Of a DNA stretch of 55,576 bases, positions 25,267 through 35,117 are shown piece after piece. Source of the stretch: an uncultured Phycisphaerales bacterium (GTDB taxonomy: Bacteria; Planctomycetota; Phycisphaerae; Sedimentisphaerales; Anaerobacaceae); contig CALEZT010000225.1 in the NCBI GenBank assembly GCA_937927975.1, forward strand, positions 1 to 55,576. The letters run 5' to 3'. Each line of letters opens with the position of its first letter. Positions within the stretch are counted from its first letter, which is position 1. Below the pieces are notes generated by a model. The model ran no database searches, was not told where the DNA came from, and worked only from the letters and a program-made list of their open reading frames with translations. The position numbers and the translations under genes are program-made.

Positions 25267-27783
25267 ATGACTGTGCCAGCAGCCAACATGCCGGACGAAC
25301 GATCCGTGTCGCAGGGGCCGCACGATGAACCCCTGGACCGGATGTCGCGAGCGTGGACCCTCCCCCTGCTGCTCCTGCTGTTCGTCGGCAGCGGATGTCC
25401 GGCCCTGATCTATCAGATCGTCTGGCTCCAGTCGCTTCAACTGATCATCGGCTCGTCGGCTGTGTCCCTGGGAGTCCTCCTGGGCACGTTCATGGGCGGC
25501 ATGTGCCTGGGCAGCCTCCTGCTGCCTCGACTGATCTCTCCGGCTCGCCATCCACTGCGGGTGTACGCCGTGCTCGAACTGGGCATCGGGTTTTTCGGCA
25601 TCGTCCTGCTGTTCGTCCTGCCGCACGCCAGTCGCGTCTACGCGTCGTTCGTCGGTCCGGGCTGGGCCGGGGTCCTCATACGAGGACTCGTCTGCGCCCT
25701 CGGCCTGCTGGCTCCCACGGTCTTCATGGGCGCGACCCTGCCCGCGATCGCCCGCTGGGTCCGCGCGACGCCGAAAGGGGTTTCCTGGCTCGGTTTCTTC
25801 TACGGCGGCAACACGGCCGGCGCCGTCCTGGGCTGTCTCCTGGCGGGCTTCTACCTTCTGCGGGTCTACGACATGGCCGTGGCCACGTATGTCGCCGCGG
25901 CCATGAATCTGGCGGTCGCGTCGCTGGCCCTGTTGTTGGCCGGGTATACGAGCAACCGAACACCCGAGGACGGACCGGCGGCTGAGATGCGAGAGTCCGA
26001 ACGACTCGCCCTCCATCCCCTGCGTCCCCCGAGCATTGGCCACCGGACAATCTACGTGGTCATCGCCCTGTCCGGCCTGTGCGCCCTCGGCGCGGAGGTG
26101 GTCTGGACGCACGTCCTGTCGCTGCTGCTGGGCGGAACAGTCTACACTTTCTCGATCATTCTGGCGGTGTTCCTGACCGGGCTGGGCATCGGCAGCGGCC
26201 TGGGTTCGATGATCGCCCGCGAGATGGTCCGACCCCACCTGGCCTTGGGCGGCTGCCAACTGCTCCTGGTCGGCGCCATCGCCTGGGCGGCGTACGGACT
26301 GGCCGAATCGCTGCCCTACTGGCCGGTCGATCCCTCGCTGTCGAGAAGCCCCTGGTTGACCTTCCAGATCGATCTCGTGCGATGCGCGTGGGTCGTGCTG
26401 CCGGGCGCGATCCTCTGGGGCGCGAGCTTCCCGCTGGCCCTGGCGTCCGCGACGTCGGAGAGCCGGGACCCAGGACGGCTCGTCGGCGGGATCTACGCAG
26501 CCAATACCGTCGGCGCGATCGTCGGCTCGGTCGCCTTCAGCATGATCCTGATCCCCCACTTCGGCACCCAGAACAGCCAACGAGTCATGATCGCCCTGGC
26601 GGCCGTCGCGTCGGCGCTCGCGTGGGCCACAGGTGGAAGGACCGGAGGCCTGACGAAACTCCTGCGGTACCGTCTTGCCCTAGCCGCTGCGGCCCTGATG
26701 ATCGCGATCCCAGCGATCTGGAAAACGCCGCCGATCCCGCCGGAACTGATCGCCTATGGACGCTACCTGCCGACGCGGACCTCCATAGCCGACGTCCTCT
26801 ACGTGGGCGAAGGCAGAAACGCCACGATCGCGGTGACTCGCCTCGACAACGACGTCACCAGTTTCCACGTCTGCGGCAAGGTCGAAGCGTCCACCGAGCC
26901 TGCGGACATGCGGCTCCAGCGCATGCTCGGCCACCTCTCGGCCCTGATGCACCCCAAGCCCCGTTCGATCCTCGTCGTCGGCTGCGGCGCAGGCGTCACC
27001 GCGGGCTCGTTCCTCGTGCATCCCGACGTCGAGCGGGTCGTGCTGTGCGAGATCGAGCCGCTGATCCCGAAGGTCGTGTCGCTCTATTTCGCGCGCGAGA
27101 ACTACAACCTGGTGAAGGACCCGCGGGTCCAGATCGTCTACGACGACGCCCGTCACTACATCCTCACGACGCACGAGACCTTCGACGTCATCACTTCCGA
27201 TCCGATCCATCCCTGGGTGAAGGGCTCGGCGTCCCTCTACACCCGCGAGTACTTCGAACTCTGCAAGAAGCGTCTGAAGCCCGGCGGCGTCGTCACACAG
27301 TGGGTCCCGCTCTATGAAAGCCGTCTGGACGTGGTCAAGAGCGAAATCGCGACCTTCTTCACCGCCTTTCCCGAGGGCACGATCTGGAGCAACGACATTC
27401 AGGGCGACGGCTATGACGTGGTCCTGCTCGGACGGACCGACCCGCTGAGGATCGACATCGACGCCCTGCAGAAGAGGCTCGACCGGGAGGACCACCGCCG
27501 GGTGGCCGAATCCCTTTGGGAAGTCGGATTCTATGGAGCGACGGACCTTCTGGCCACCTACGCCGGCCAGGCCCCCCACCTGACCGACTGGCTCAAGGAC
27601 GCCCAGATCAACACGGACCTCAATCTCCGACTCCAGTACCTGGCGGGCATGGGCCTCAACGCGTTCGAAGGGACAGCGATCTACGACGGACTCCTCGCCT
27701 ACCGAAGGTTCCCCGAGACCCTCTTCGTCGGTTCGCCAACCGAGAAGCTCAAGCTCAGAGACGCCATCGGCAACTCGCGATAG
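25267..27783 (+). CDS. MFS-like membrane domain fused to a spermidine-synthase-type domain
   Basis: 838 residues. Residues about 27-500 form some 12 membrane helices of the major-facilitator-like type. From about 545 follows a Rossmann methyltransferase-like domain of the polyamine aminopropyltransferase family: VVGCGAGVTAGSF near 570, acidic CEIEP, YDDARHY and SDPIHPW. Such fusions are known but mostly uncharacterised, and the aminopropyl-donor site may differ from true SpeE, so polyamine synthesis is not certain. TACAAT lies immediately before ATG 25267; if it is the -10 box, the leaderless start would be the in-frame GTG 25273, 6 nt downstream. ATG 25288 is another option. Confidence 0.82.
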   Translation: MTVPAANMPDERSVSQGPHDEPLDRMSRAWTLPLLLLLFVGSGCPALIYQIVWLQSLQLIIGSSAVSLGVLLGTFMGGMCLGSLLLPRLISPARHPLRVYAVLELGIGFFGIVLLFVLPHASRVYASFVGPGWAGVLIRGLVCALGLLAPTVFMGATLPAIARWVRATPKGVSWLGFFYGGNTAGAVLGCLLAGFYLLRVYDMAVATYVAAAMNLAVASLALLLAGYTSNRTPEDGPAAEMRESERLALHPLRPPSIGHRTIYVVIALSGLCALGAEVVWTHVLSLLLGGTVYTFSIILAVFLTGLGIGSGLGSMIAREMVRPHLALGGCQLLLVGAIAWAAYGLAESLPYWPVDPSLSRSPWLTFQIDLVRCAWVVLPGAILWGASFPLALASATSESRDPGRLVGGIYAANTVGAIVGSVAFSMILIPHFGTQNSQRVMIALAAVASALAWATGGRTGGLTKLLRYRLALAAAALMIAIPAIWKTPPIPPELIAYGRYLPTRTSIADVLYVGEGRNATIAVTRLDNDVTSFHVCGKVEASTEPADMRLQRMLGHLSALMHPKPRSILVVGCGAGVTAGSFLVHPDVERVVLCEIEPLIPKVVSLYFARENYNLVKDPRVQIVYDDARHYILTTHETFDVITSDPIHPWVKGSASLYTREYFELCKKRLKPGGVVTQWVPLYESRLDVVKSEIATFFTAFPEGTIWSNDIQGDGYDVVLLGRTDPLRIDIDALQKRLDREDHRRVAESLWEVGFYGATDLLATYAGQAPHLTDWLKDAQINTDLNLRLQYLAGMGLNAFEGTAIYDGLLAYRRFPETLFVGSPTEKLKLRDAIGNSR

Positions 27784-28122
27784 GCCTCCCAAACCACGGC
27801 ACCTCGAGACAGCCGTCCTCGCGAGTCTCTTTCCGTTCCCTGTTTATGGGGCGATGCTCCGACTCGTTCGCCATGATCGCATCTGTGGGCCGACCCCGAG
27901 TCCTATATTCTCTCGTGAGCCAAGAGCCCCAAAGGACTCGTCGGGCGCAAGGCATCGTCCGTCAAGGTCCATCCCTTCCTCCACGCCGGAATCCGCGGAG
28001 TCCTTCGTCTCAAACGCCGATAAACCGGTCGTACACGGAATGGGGTGATGATCCAGGTTTTCGCATTCATGCGGCGGAATCAGCCCCTGAACAATCTGTA
28101 AGGCCCAGAGAAGAGGGACTGT
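27784..28122. other. 339-bp intergenic region
   Basis: No gene found. A weak GAGAC/GTCTC hairpin followed by a T-rich stretch shortly after 27800 may terminate the preceding gene. A TATATT box at 27904-27909 may be a -10 for the following gene but has no good -35. Confidence 0.4.
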
Positions 28123-28587
28123 GTGTCTGCGAAATGGAAAAAAGAGCTGCGCGGGACGATCGCAGAGAGCAAGCCCCTCGGGCAATGCCGGCAATGCGGG
28201 GCATGCTGCGCCTTCATCAGCATCCCTCCGTTCAAGGAAGACGAGTTGGATCGCCTGCCGGAGGACATCCTCCGCGTCGTAGACTGGTACACGCAGAACC
28301 ATCGTGCCCGTCCGACGTCGCCGACGCCCTGCTATTTCTACGACATGACCACGCGTCGATGTCTGATCCACGAACACAAGCCGCAGACCTGTCGCGACTT
28401 CGAAGCCGGCGGTCCCGGCTGTCGCACGGAGCGGAGCTACCTCTTGCCTGCCCTGGAACAGTATCACAACGCGACCAAACGCTGGGCTGAGCACTACACC
28501 CGCTTCGTCAACCTCGAAGGCCGAATCCAGGAGATGGCCGAGTTCTGCCTGGACGACGAAGTCATGGAAGACCTGCTGAACGAGTGA
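28123..28587 (+). CDS. YkgJ-family cysteine-cluster protein
   Basis: 154 residues. The cluster CRQCGACCAF near residue 22, then CYFYDMTTRRCLIHEHKPQTCRDF, is the YkgJ/Fe-S (or zinc) cysteine pattern with Cys residues spaced for metal binding. The C-terminal half is helical. A GTG start at 28123 is used because GAGGG lies about 5 nt upstream. The family's biochemical role is not established. It has no close neighbour. Confidence 0.85.
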   Translation: MSAKWKKELRGTIAESKPLGQCRQCGACCAFISIPPFKEDELDRLPEDILRVVDWYTQNHRARPTSPTPCYFYDMTTRRCLIHEHKPQTCRDFEAGGPGCRTERSYLLPALEQYHNATKRWAEHYTRFVNLEGRIQEMAEFCLDDEVMEDLLNE

Positions 28588-29078
28588 GGGTGGGCTCGTG
28601 ACGTCCGTACGTCAGGAGCCGGACGGAAGCATCACGACTCCACAGCGAAGAGTCCGCATTCCCCCGGTTTCCAGGCATCGACCTCAACACCGCAACCTTG
28701 TCGCTTTCGCTCGTCTCGGCACGAGAGGCGAATCCATAGAATCCACAAACGGAGTCGGGTGTTCCCACGGCCCTGGCCAAGCACCTGCGAGAACTGGGCT
28801 TCACCCATCCTGACGACATGTCTGCTTCAACGAGAATCAATGCCGGGTGCGGATCGCCAACGCGGCCTGCGAAAGGAAGACCTCCTGACCCTCCTGGGCT
28901 TCAGACCCGACACCGACCACCCTGCACCATAGTACCTTTCATGCGATTGCCCTGGCGAAACCTGCAGAAAACTTGCATGGGCAGGGGATGTTGGGGTAGA
29001 ATGGAGGGGTCTGGGCCGGACCGGAGGTTGAGCTGAGCCGGTGGATGTCGCTTCGCTTGAAAGTAAGGAGTTGCAGGT
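28588..29078. other. 491-bp intergenic region, possible degraded coding remnant
   Basis: Starts with a perfect 6-bp hairpin, TGACGT/ACGTCA (28599-28614), just after the YkgJ stop. Between about 28760 and 28930 three different frames in turn read like protein (ALAKHLRELGFTHPDD, then NENQCRVRIANAACER, then LRKEDLLTLLGFRPD). This could be a short frameshifted pseudogene, but evidence is weak. A TTGCAT (28973) and TAGAAT (28997) pair with an 18-nt spacer may be the promoter of the pseudopilin-like gene. Confidence 0.35.
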
Positions 29079-29864
29079 ATGAGCTGCCGAAAAGCCTTCA
29101 CATTGATCGAACTCCTCGTCGTCATCGCAGTGATCGCGGTCTTGATGGCCATTCTGATGCCGGCCCTGAACCGGGCTCGAGAACAAGGCAAACGCGTCGC
29201 CTGCCTCAACAATCTCGGGCAGATGATGAAGGGCTGGATCATGTACGCCGACGACAACGACGAAAAGATCATGCCGGCCAATCCTGCGCCGCCCTCTGCG
29301 GAACTCCCCAACGGCGGATGGGTGCACTACTACTCGGGTGCAACCGCCACGCAGGAGCAGAAGATCAACGGGGTTCGCGCCGGTCTGTTGTTCACGTACT
29401 GCCCCGAGGTCGGGCTGTACAAGTGCCCCACCGGCATCCGCGGAGAGGTCGTGACATATGCCATCACGGATGCGATGAACGGCTATCCCGGCATCCCGGG
29501 GACCAAGGATCTGATGGTCTACAAGCGAATCAAGATCAGACGGGCCGATGCGAGGATTGTCTTCCTGGACGAAGGGCGTCTGAGCCCGAACAGTTGGACG
29601 CTCTGGTACGACCAGGAACGCTGGTGGGACCAGATCACCGCCCGCCACGGCGACGGCACGAACTTCGGCTTCGCCGACGGCCACAGCGAGTACTGGAAGT
29701 GGAAGGACCCGCGAACGCTGGAGGTCGCCAAGGCCGACTACGACTTGTGGCAGGGCTCTCTCCGAAATGGGGCCATGTCCAATTCGCCGGGCAATGAGGA
29801 TCTGCACGCCGTCCAACGAGGCGTGTGGACGAAACTGGGATACACGCCCAGCAGCAACCGGTAG
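29079..29864 (+). CDS. Pseudopilin-like exported protein with a C-terminal DGH motif
   Basis: 261 residues. The N-terminus KAFTLIELLVVIAVIAVLMAILMPAL is a textbook type IV prepilin/pseudopilin signal with the F-T-L-I-E cleavage motif, Glu at position +5. The body has a beta-rich globular domain with several Asn/Asp-rich loops and ends with RHGDGTNFGFADGHSEYWKW. This architecture is massively expanded in planctomycetes and is thought to feed type II/IV secretion-like systems, though individual roles are unknown. AAGGAG lies 8 nt before the ATG. Confidence 0.88.
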   Translation: MSCRKAFTLIELLVVIAVIAVLMAILMPALNRAREQGKRVACLNNLGQMMKGWIMYADDNDEKIMPANPAPPSAELPNGGWVHYYSGATATQEQKINGVRAGLLFTYCPEVGLYKCPTGIRGEVVTYAITDAMNGYPGIPGTKDLMVYKRIKIRRADARIVFLDEGRLSPNSWTLWYDQERWWDQITARHGDGTNFGFADGHSEYWKWKDPRTLEVAKADYDLWQGSLRNGAMSNSPGNEDLHAVQRGVWTKLGYTPSSNR

Positions 29865-30060
29865 GCCACGACCCGCAGCATCACCAACGATTGCCGGTCC
29901 TCCGTCGCGGACCTTCGCGCGTTTTCGCAGGGGGTGCGTTCCGTCCTTGACCTGCCGGCAACTCTCGATACCATGAGGAGCTCTCGTAATACAATGGCCG
30001 GCGGATCGGGTCTGTGGTGAACAAGCTGCGCCGGCGGGTTCTGAAGAAGGATTTGTGCGA

Positions 30061-30747
30061 ATGACCGATGGCAGCGAAACGCTGGGTGTGATCTTCGATA
30101 TGGATGGGGTCCTCGTCGATACGGGCTGGGCCCATCGACAGGCGTGGTTCGATACGGCGGCGATGGAAGGCTTCCCGATGTCCGACGAGTTCTTTCGGGG
30201 CACGTTCGGCATGCAGAACGCCGCGATCCTGCCGATGCTGAGGCCGGGGATCTCGAAGGATGAGATCAGGCGTTTGTCTCAGTGGAAAGAGCAGCGGTAC
30301 CGAGAGGTCGCGAGAGCGCGTCCAGACCTGGCCGCCGGGACGATCTCCTTGCTCAAGGACCTCAAGCAGAACGGTTTTCGCCTGGCGATCGGATCGTCCG
30401 CGCCGCCGGAGAACCTCGATGTCTTCTGGAACGCGCACTCGCTGGCGGACTATTTCGACGCCCGCGTGACCAGCGAACAGGTGACCGAGAGCAAACCCTC
30501 GCCCCAGACCTTCCTCAAAGCGGCCGAGAAACTCGGACTGCCTCCCTCGCGGTGCGCGGTGGTCGAGGACGCCCTGCAGGGCGTGCAGGCAGGCAAGGCC
30601 GGCGGCATGGTCGTCGTCGCGGTGACGACCACCCACAAACGGGAGGACCTGATCCACGCGGACCATGTCGTGAACAGCCTGACCGAACTGAAGGCGGCGG
30701 ATTTCCTGAGACTGCTCGGCAACGGCGAGAAGTCGAGGACCTCTTGA
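30061..30747 (+). CDS. HAD-superfamily hydrolase (beta-phosphoglucomutase-like)
   Basis: 228 residues. FDMDGVLVDT (Asp nucleophile and acid/base) is the HAD motif I; IGSSAPPE is motif II; KPSPQTF and VVEDALQGVQAGKAGG are motifs III and IV, with a helical C1 cap between. The DGVL(V/I)DT form is common to beta-phosphoglucomutases and phosphoglycolate-type phosphatases, so the substrate is probably a phosphorylated sugar. ATG 30061 is chosen for motif spacing; a GTG two codons earlier is possible. The EamA gene starts one base after its stop, so the two form an operon. Confidence 0.88.
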   Translation: MTDGSETLGVIFDMDGVLVDTGWAHRQAWFDTAAMEGFPMSDEFFRGTFGMQNAAILPMLRPGISKDEIRRLSQWKEQRYREVARARPDLAAGTISLLKDLKQNGFRLAIGSSAPPENLDVFWNAHSLADYFDARVTSEQVTESKPSPQTFLKAAEKLGLPPSRCAVVEDALQGVQAGKAGGMVVVAVTTTHKREDLIHADHVVNSLTELKAADFLRLLGNGEKSRTS

Positions 30748-30748
30748 G

Positions 30749-31642
30749 ATGGTCTACGTCAAACTCCTCCTGACCGCCCTCTTCTGGGGCGGGACGTTCA
30801 TCGCCGGACGGCACGTCTCGCAACATCTCGACCCGTTCACGATCGCATTCCTGCGATTCGCGATGGCTTCCGTTCTGCTGCTGACGCTGACCTATCGCCA
30901 GGAGGGCCGGTTCCCTCGATTGACCGGAGGACAGTTCGTCCTGATCGCAGTGTTGGGCGCCACAGGGATATTCGCCTACAACGTCCTGTTCTTCAAAGGC
31001 CTGCACCTGATCGAGGCCGGTCGAGCGTCCCTGATCGTCGCGACGTCGCCGGCCTTCATCGCGGTGGCCTCGGCCCTGTTCCTCCACGACGGCAGTTCCA
31101 GGCTTCTTGCCCACCCCTTGCGTGCAGCGGGCATTCCCCTGTCCATCCTCGGCGCGATCGTGGTCATCTCGCGAGGCGACCTGCGACAGATCCTCGCCGG
31201 CGGAGTCGGCCTGGGCGAGCTGTTCATCCTCGGCTGTGTGCTGAACTGGGTCATCTACTCCGTGCTGGGCAAGGTCGCGATGCGAAGTCTGTCGCCCTTG
31301 ACGGCCGTGTCCTATTCCTCAGCCGTCGGCGCTCTGGCCCTGGCTGTGCCGGCGGCGATGGAAAACCCCGTCAAGAACCTCAGCAACGCCTCCTGGCTCG
31401 ACTGGGCGGCGATCGCCTACCTGGCGGTATTCGGGACGGTTCTGGGCTTCGTATGGTTCTATCAAGGGGTGCGGGCCATCGGCGCCCCTCGCGCGGGCCT
31501 GTTCATCAACTTCGTTCCCGTCTCAGCAGTGCTGCTGGCGGCCCCCCTGCTTCACGAGCCGATCACCTGGTCCCTGGCGGTCGGAGCAGCTCTGGTCCTG
31601 TCCGGCGTGTTCCTGACGAATCGCTCGCCGAAAGCCGGCTGA
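30749..31642 (+). CDS. EamA-family (DMT superfamily) transporter
   Basis: 297 residues with ten hydrophobic segments in two EamA repeats (roughly residues 5-140 and 150-290). LLLTALFWGGTFIAGRH and the pattern ALRFAMAS-like in helix 2 are typical of drug/metabolite exporters of the inner membrane. Substrate unknown. It is translationally linked to the HAD gene (ATG one base after its stop) and its stop lies 6 bp from the convergent AsmA-like gene. Confidence 0.88.
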   Translation: MVYVKLLLTALFWGGTFIAGRHVSQHLDPFTIAFLRFAMASVLLLTLTYRQEGRFPRLTGGQFVLIAVLGATGIFAYNVLFFKGLHLIEAGRASLIVATSPAFIAVASALFLHDGSSRLLAHPLRAAGIPLSILGAIVVISRGDLRQILAGGVGLGELFILGCVLNWVIYSVLGKVAMRSLSPLTAVSYSSAVGALALAVPAAMENPVKNLSNASWLDWAAIAYLAVFGTVLGFVWFYQGVRAIGAPRAGLFINFVPVSAVLLAAPLLHEPITWSLAVGAALVLSGVFLTNRSPKAG

Positions 31643-31648
31643 GGCAGG

Positions 31649-34600
31649 TCATTGTCGAAGTTGCGCCCACAGGAGCCTGCGGAACGGGTCCAGGACCACC
31701 GGCAGCGGGACCACCTGGACCTGGGCCGCACCGAGCGTGCCCCCGATGCTCACGGAGGCGGCCCCCGACTGGAAGGTGGTCAGTAGCCGATCCAGCGCAC
31801 GCACGCCGGGCAGGTTCACTCCCCTGAGGACCCGCGTCGATCCGACGGCGAAGCCGCTGACTTCGCTCTGGCCGCCGCGCTGGAGATCGGCGATCCTCAC
31901 CGCGCCGCGGACCTCGACGCCACGGTTGAAGTATGTGAAGGCGGGGATCTCCAGGGACGCGCCTTCCAGCCGAATCGTCAGATCGCCGGTGCCCGTGGGG
32001 CCTTGTGGTCCAAACTGAAGGTTCAAAGTGTCGTAGAGGGTCCCAATGATGCTGTTGTTGCCAAGGTCCGACCTTGTCAGATTGACCCGCGCCTGCCCTT
32101 GCAGCGGTGAGAAGTCCTTGTCCAGCACGGCCGACGACGCCAGCAGTGCGACGGCGCCGGAGAGATGACCGATGTGCGCCATCGCTTCGGGATCGATCAC
32201 GTGGACAATCTGATCCAGGTTCAGATCGTTGAAGTCGGCGGTCAGGCTGGCGTAGCGGATGCCCGCATGCGTACTGACGCGGGCCCTCGCATTCACCTGG
32301 CCTTCGAACGCCCTCCAATCGGCCTGATCGATCAACAGACGCGAGTCGCCGAGACATCCTGTAATCCGCAAGGACTCGACCTCGGCCGGACCGAACCGCC
32401 CGTCTTCGACCTGTGCCTCCAGCGAGAACCGCAGTGGCTCGGGCGAACGGGCCTCCGGGCCCACGTGCTCGGCCTCGAACGAACCGGAGACGAACCCCTC
32501 GAATCTCGCCAATTGCGGCGCCCAAGGCTGCAGCAACCTCGGCTCGATGTGTCGCCATCGCAGCTTCGCGGAACTGGTGAGCAGCCGGTCCATGCAGATC
32601 TGAACCTTGCCTTCCACCTCGCCGCCCAGAGTCTCCGCGTACAGCTCTTCGACGCTCAGCGTCTGATCCTGCGCCAGCGCGACCAGACGAACTCGGGCGA
32701 GTTCCTGCTCTTCGACCAGGACAGTGCCCGCAAGAGTGGCCTCGCCGTCGGCGGTCCGTTTGGCGAGGTTAACCCGCAGTCGCGACGTGCCGTCGGCATA
32801 GAGCAGCAACGAGCTTCCCTCCAAACGGACCGGCCATCGTTCGGTCGCCAGGTCGACGAACAGGCAGTGCGGGTCGTCGATCCGGACCCCGACGCTCGCG
32901 TGGGCCTTTCCCCCCTCCTGCTCAAGCAGAATCTCGTCCAGTCGCACCTGGCCATCGGCGATGCGAAGCTTGCCCTGGACCCGTTCGACCCGAAGCGGCG
33001 CGATATCGACTTCCTGTGCGCTCCAACTGCCGGTGGCGACTGCCGAACGAAGGTCGAAATCCTCAACCGCCACTTGAATCTCCGCGTGGGCCCGTCCGCT
33101 CGCATTGACCGTCAGACCCGCTGCGACCGCCAGGGACTCCAGCGAAAGGCCGTCCGCGGTCGCGCCGATCTGAGTCAGACTTGCAGCCAGGTCATGCCGG
33201 GCGCTCAGCCGCCATCGACCGCCGAACAAGTCGATCACATCGGTCGCCATCCCGATCGTCTCGTCGTCGGCCTTGAGCCGCACGGGCACTTCGAGCCGAT
33301 GGACCGTCTCTGTGCCCAGCACGATGTTCTGGCCGGTCAATTGGCCGGTCATCTCGATTCCCAACGGCTCAATGCGACCGAAGATATCGCCCTCCAGACG
33401 CCAGCGTCCTGGAGGCCGTTCGGCCTGCGTCGTATCGACCCGAACTTCGTCCGCCGGCCAGTCCGCGGTCAGATGGACGTTCTGAAGACCCTTCTCTCGG
33501 AAAGACAACCCGCCTGCGGCCGTGACGATTCGCTCTCCTTCTGCCGCTCGAAACTCCCGGAGGTGGGCGACCCGCTCGTCCCCCTCGGCAGTCAGCCGCA
33601 CGTCCAATGACGGCAAGCCCCAAGGCGCCAGATGAGGCAGGCCATCGACCGCCAGAGACGCCGACCAGCGTCGCACGCTCGAATCGAAGACCGCACTCGC
33701 AGCGGCCCCCTTCGCGCCAGGCACATGCAGGTCCGTCAGGCGAATCTCAGGCCAGGCCACGCGAATCGCCGCGCCGGCCTCCGCGAGATCCACCTGCCTG
33801 CCCTGACGAGACAAGAGCATCGTCGGGATCGAGAGCTTCCATTGCGATTGCCGCCAGTCCAAGCCGGCGCCTTCCACGTCAACGGCCAAAGCCATCTCGC
33901 CGGAAGGATCTTTCGCTGCGCCGCGGAGGGTTGCGAGTAGCGTCTTGCGTCCGAAACGCGGGGACTGGACGGCGACTTGATACGTTCCCTCGCTCCGGAC
34001 TCCCTGTTCATCGCCTGCTGTCGCCCATGAGCCATTGAACTGGCCGGACTGGGCGTTCAGATCCCAACGGCCCTGGGCCTGAGCGAGAACCGAGCCCCAA
34101 ATCGCAGCAAGCTGTTCGATCCGAACCTCTCCGTTGACCGCGCGAACCTCGCCGCCCAGGCAGACCTCCCGACCCGCAGCATTCGGATCTCCGACAATCA
34201 GGTCCTTCGCAGTCACGACGACCTGATCGGCCGCCGCCTGCACCGCAATCGCGCCGCGAGCGGCGACGGGCCCGACCACCAACGAATCGAAGCGGATGGT
34301 TCCCACGACCGAATCCCGTCCGACTTTGCCCTCCCAGCGCCCCGTCGCTCGGACGGGCGAGAGATCGCGCCCGATCAGACTCTGCACCAGCGGGGCGACA
34401 TCGTCCAAGGAGAAGTCCACCTCGTGCGCCCAGTCTAGACCCTGGGCCACCCGGCCATGAGCCCCGACGATCCGCGGAATTTCAGCTTCGAACCGCCAGA
34501 GCAGTCGCCCCTCCGGACGGGCACAGAAAGTCACCGGGCCCACCGTCTGCGCGATGTCGTTGGGTTCTTCGATATGGACCCGGCCATTTCGGACAGCGAC

Positions 34601-35041
34601 TTGCGGCAACGAAACAAACCGCCTCTTCTGCCGGCGTTCGTTGCCGATCTGAACGCGGCTCCATACGTCCTGGATGTTCCATCGTCCATCCGGACGTCTC
34701 CGCAGGTGGACTTCGGGACTGTCCACCTCCACCGATCGCAGGTTCACCGGCCGCCCGACAAGCAGCAAGGGGATGATCTCGTGGACGACTTCGATCCTCT
34801 GGGCAGCCAGCGTCACGTCGCCGGTCAGAGGCATTGCGACCTCAACGTTGCGGATCGTCGTGCGGCCGCCCCATTCGATCGAGATCGAATCGGCCGTCAC
34901 GTTCATCCCGATCGCGTCGCCGGCCTTGGCCAGGATCAGTCTCTGCATCCAGGCGCTCTGGAGGGCCAGATGGACGATCCCCGCACCCGCCAGGATCAGC
35001 AGGACGAACAAAACCAGAATCCGAATCGTCCATCGCAACAT
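31649..35041 (-). CDS. AsmA/TamB-like giant periplasmic protein
   Basis: 1130 residues. One N-terminal membrane helix (LRWTIRILVLFVLLILAGAGIVHLAL) anchors the protein, followed by ADSISIEWGGRTTIRNVEVAMP and a long beta-rich chain of repeated short strands, the AsmA/TamB-type pattern, with an AsmA-like C-terminal domain (LNLDQIVHVI, SPLQGQARVNLTRSDLG). Such proteins form beta-helical bridges for lipid transport between membranes in diderm bacteria. The start is placed at ATG 35041 because the anchor begins there; the 64 upstream codons are spurious. The lipoprotein gene lies 76 bp upstream on the same strand. Confidence 0.82.
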   Translation of the reverse strand: MLRWTIRILVLFVLLILAGAGIVHLALQSAWMQRLILAKAGDAIGMNVTADSISIEWGGRTTIRNVEVAMPLTGDVTLAAQRIEVVHEIIPLLLVGRPVNLRSVEVDSPEVHLRRRPDGRWNIQDVWSRVQIGNERRQKRRFVSLPQVAVRNGRVHIEEPNDIAQTVGPVTFCARPEGRLLWRFEAEIPRIVGAHGRVAQGLDWAHEVDFSLDDVAPLVQSLIGRDLSPVRATGRWEGKVGRDSVVGTIRFDSLVVGPVAARGAIAVQAAADQVVVTAKDLIVGDPNAAGREVCLGGEVRAVNGEVRIEQLAAIWGSVLAQAQGRWDLNAQSGQFNGSWATAGDEQGVRSEGTYQVAVQSPRFGRKTLLATLRGAAKDPSGEMALAVDVEGAGLDWRQSQWKLSIPTMLLSRQGRQVDLAEAGAAIRVAWPEIRLTDLHVPGAKGAAASAVFDSSVRRWSASLAVDGLPHLAPWGLPSLDVRLTAEGDERVAHLREFRAAEGERIVTAAGGLSFREKGLQNVHLTADWPADEVRVDTTQAERPPGRWRLEGDIFGRIEPLGIEMTGQLTGQNIVLGTETVHRLEVPVRLKADDETIGMATDVIDLFGGRWRLSARHDLAASLTQIGATADGLSLESLAVAAGLTVNASGRAHAEIQVAVEDFDLRSAVATGSWSAQEVDIAPLRVERVQGKLRIADGQVRLDEILLEQEGGKAHASVGVRIDDPHCLFVDLATERWPVRLEGSSLLLYADGTSRLRVNLAKRTADGEATLAGTVLVEEQELARVRLVALAQDQTLSVEELYAETLGGEVEGKVQICMDRLLTSSAKLRWRHIEPRLLQPWAPQLARFEGFVSGSFEAEHVGPEARSPEPLRFSLEAQVEDGRFGPAEVESLRITGCLGDSRLLIDQADWRAFEGQVNARARVSTHAGIRYASLTADFNDLNLDQIVHVIDPEAMAHIGHLSGAVALLASSAVLDKDFSPLQGQARVNLTRSDLGNNSIIGTLYDTLNLQFGPQGPTGTGDLTIRLEGASLEIPAFTYFNRGVEVRGAVRIADLQRGGQSEVSGFAVGSTRVLRGVNLPGVRALDRLLTTFQSGAASVSIGGTLGAAQVQVVPLPVVLDPFRRLLWAQLRQ

Positions 35042-35117
35042 AGAGCTTTTCAACTCAGACCGATACTCCCCAGAGCATCCCCGGACCGGGTGCGAGGCTC
35101 GAAGAGCCGCGAAAGCA

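Noticed and set aside
32165..33610. Long open frame on the plus strand over the AsmA-like gene
   Set aside because: Composition is typical of an antisense GC-rich frame and no motif is present; the minus strand has the membrane anchor and AsmA pattern.
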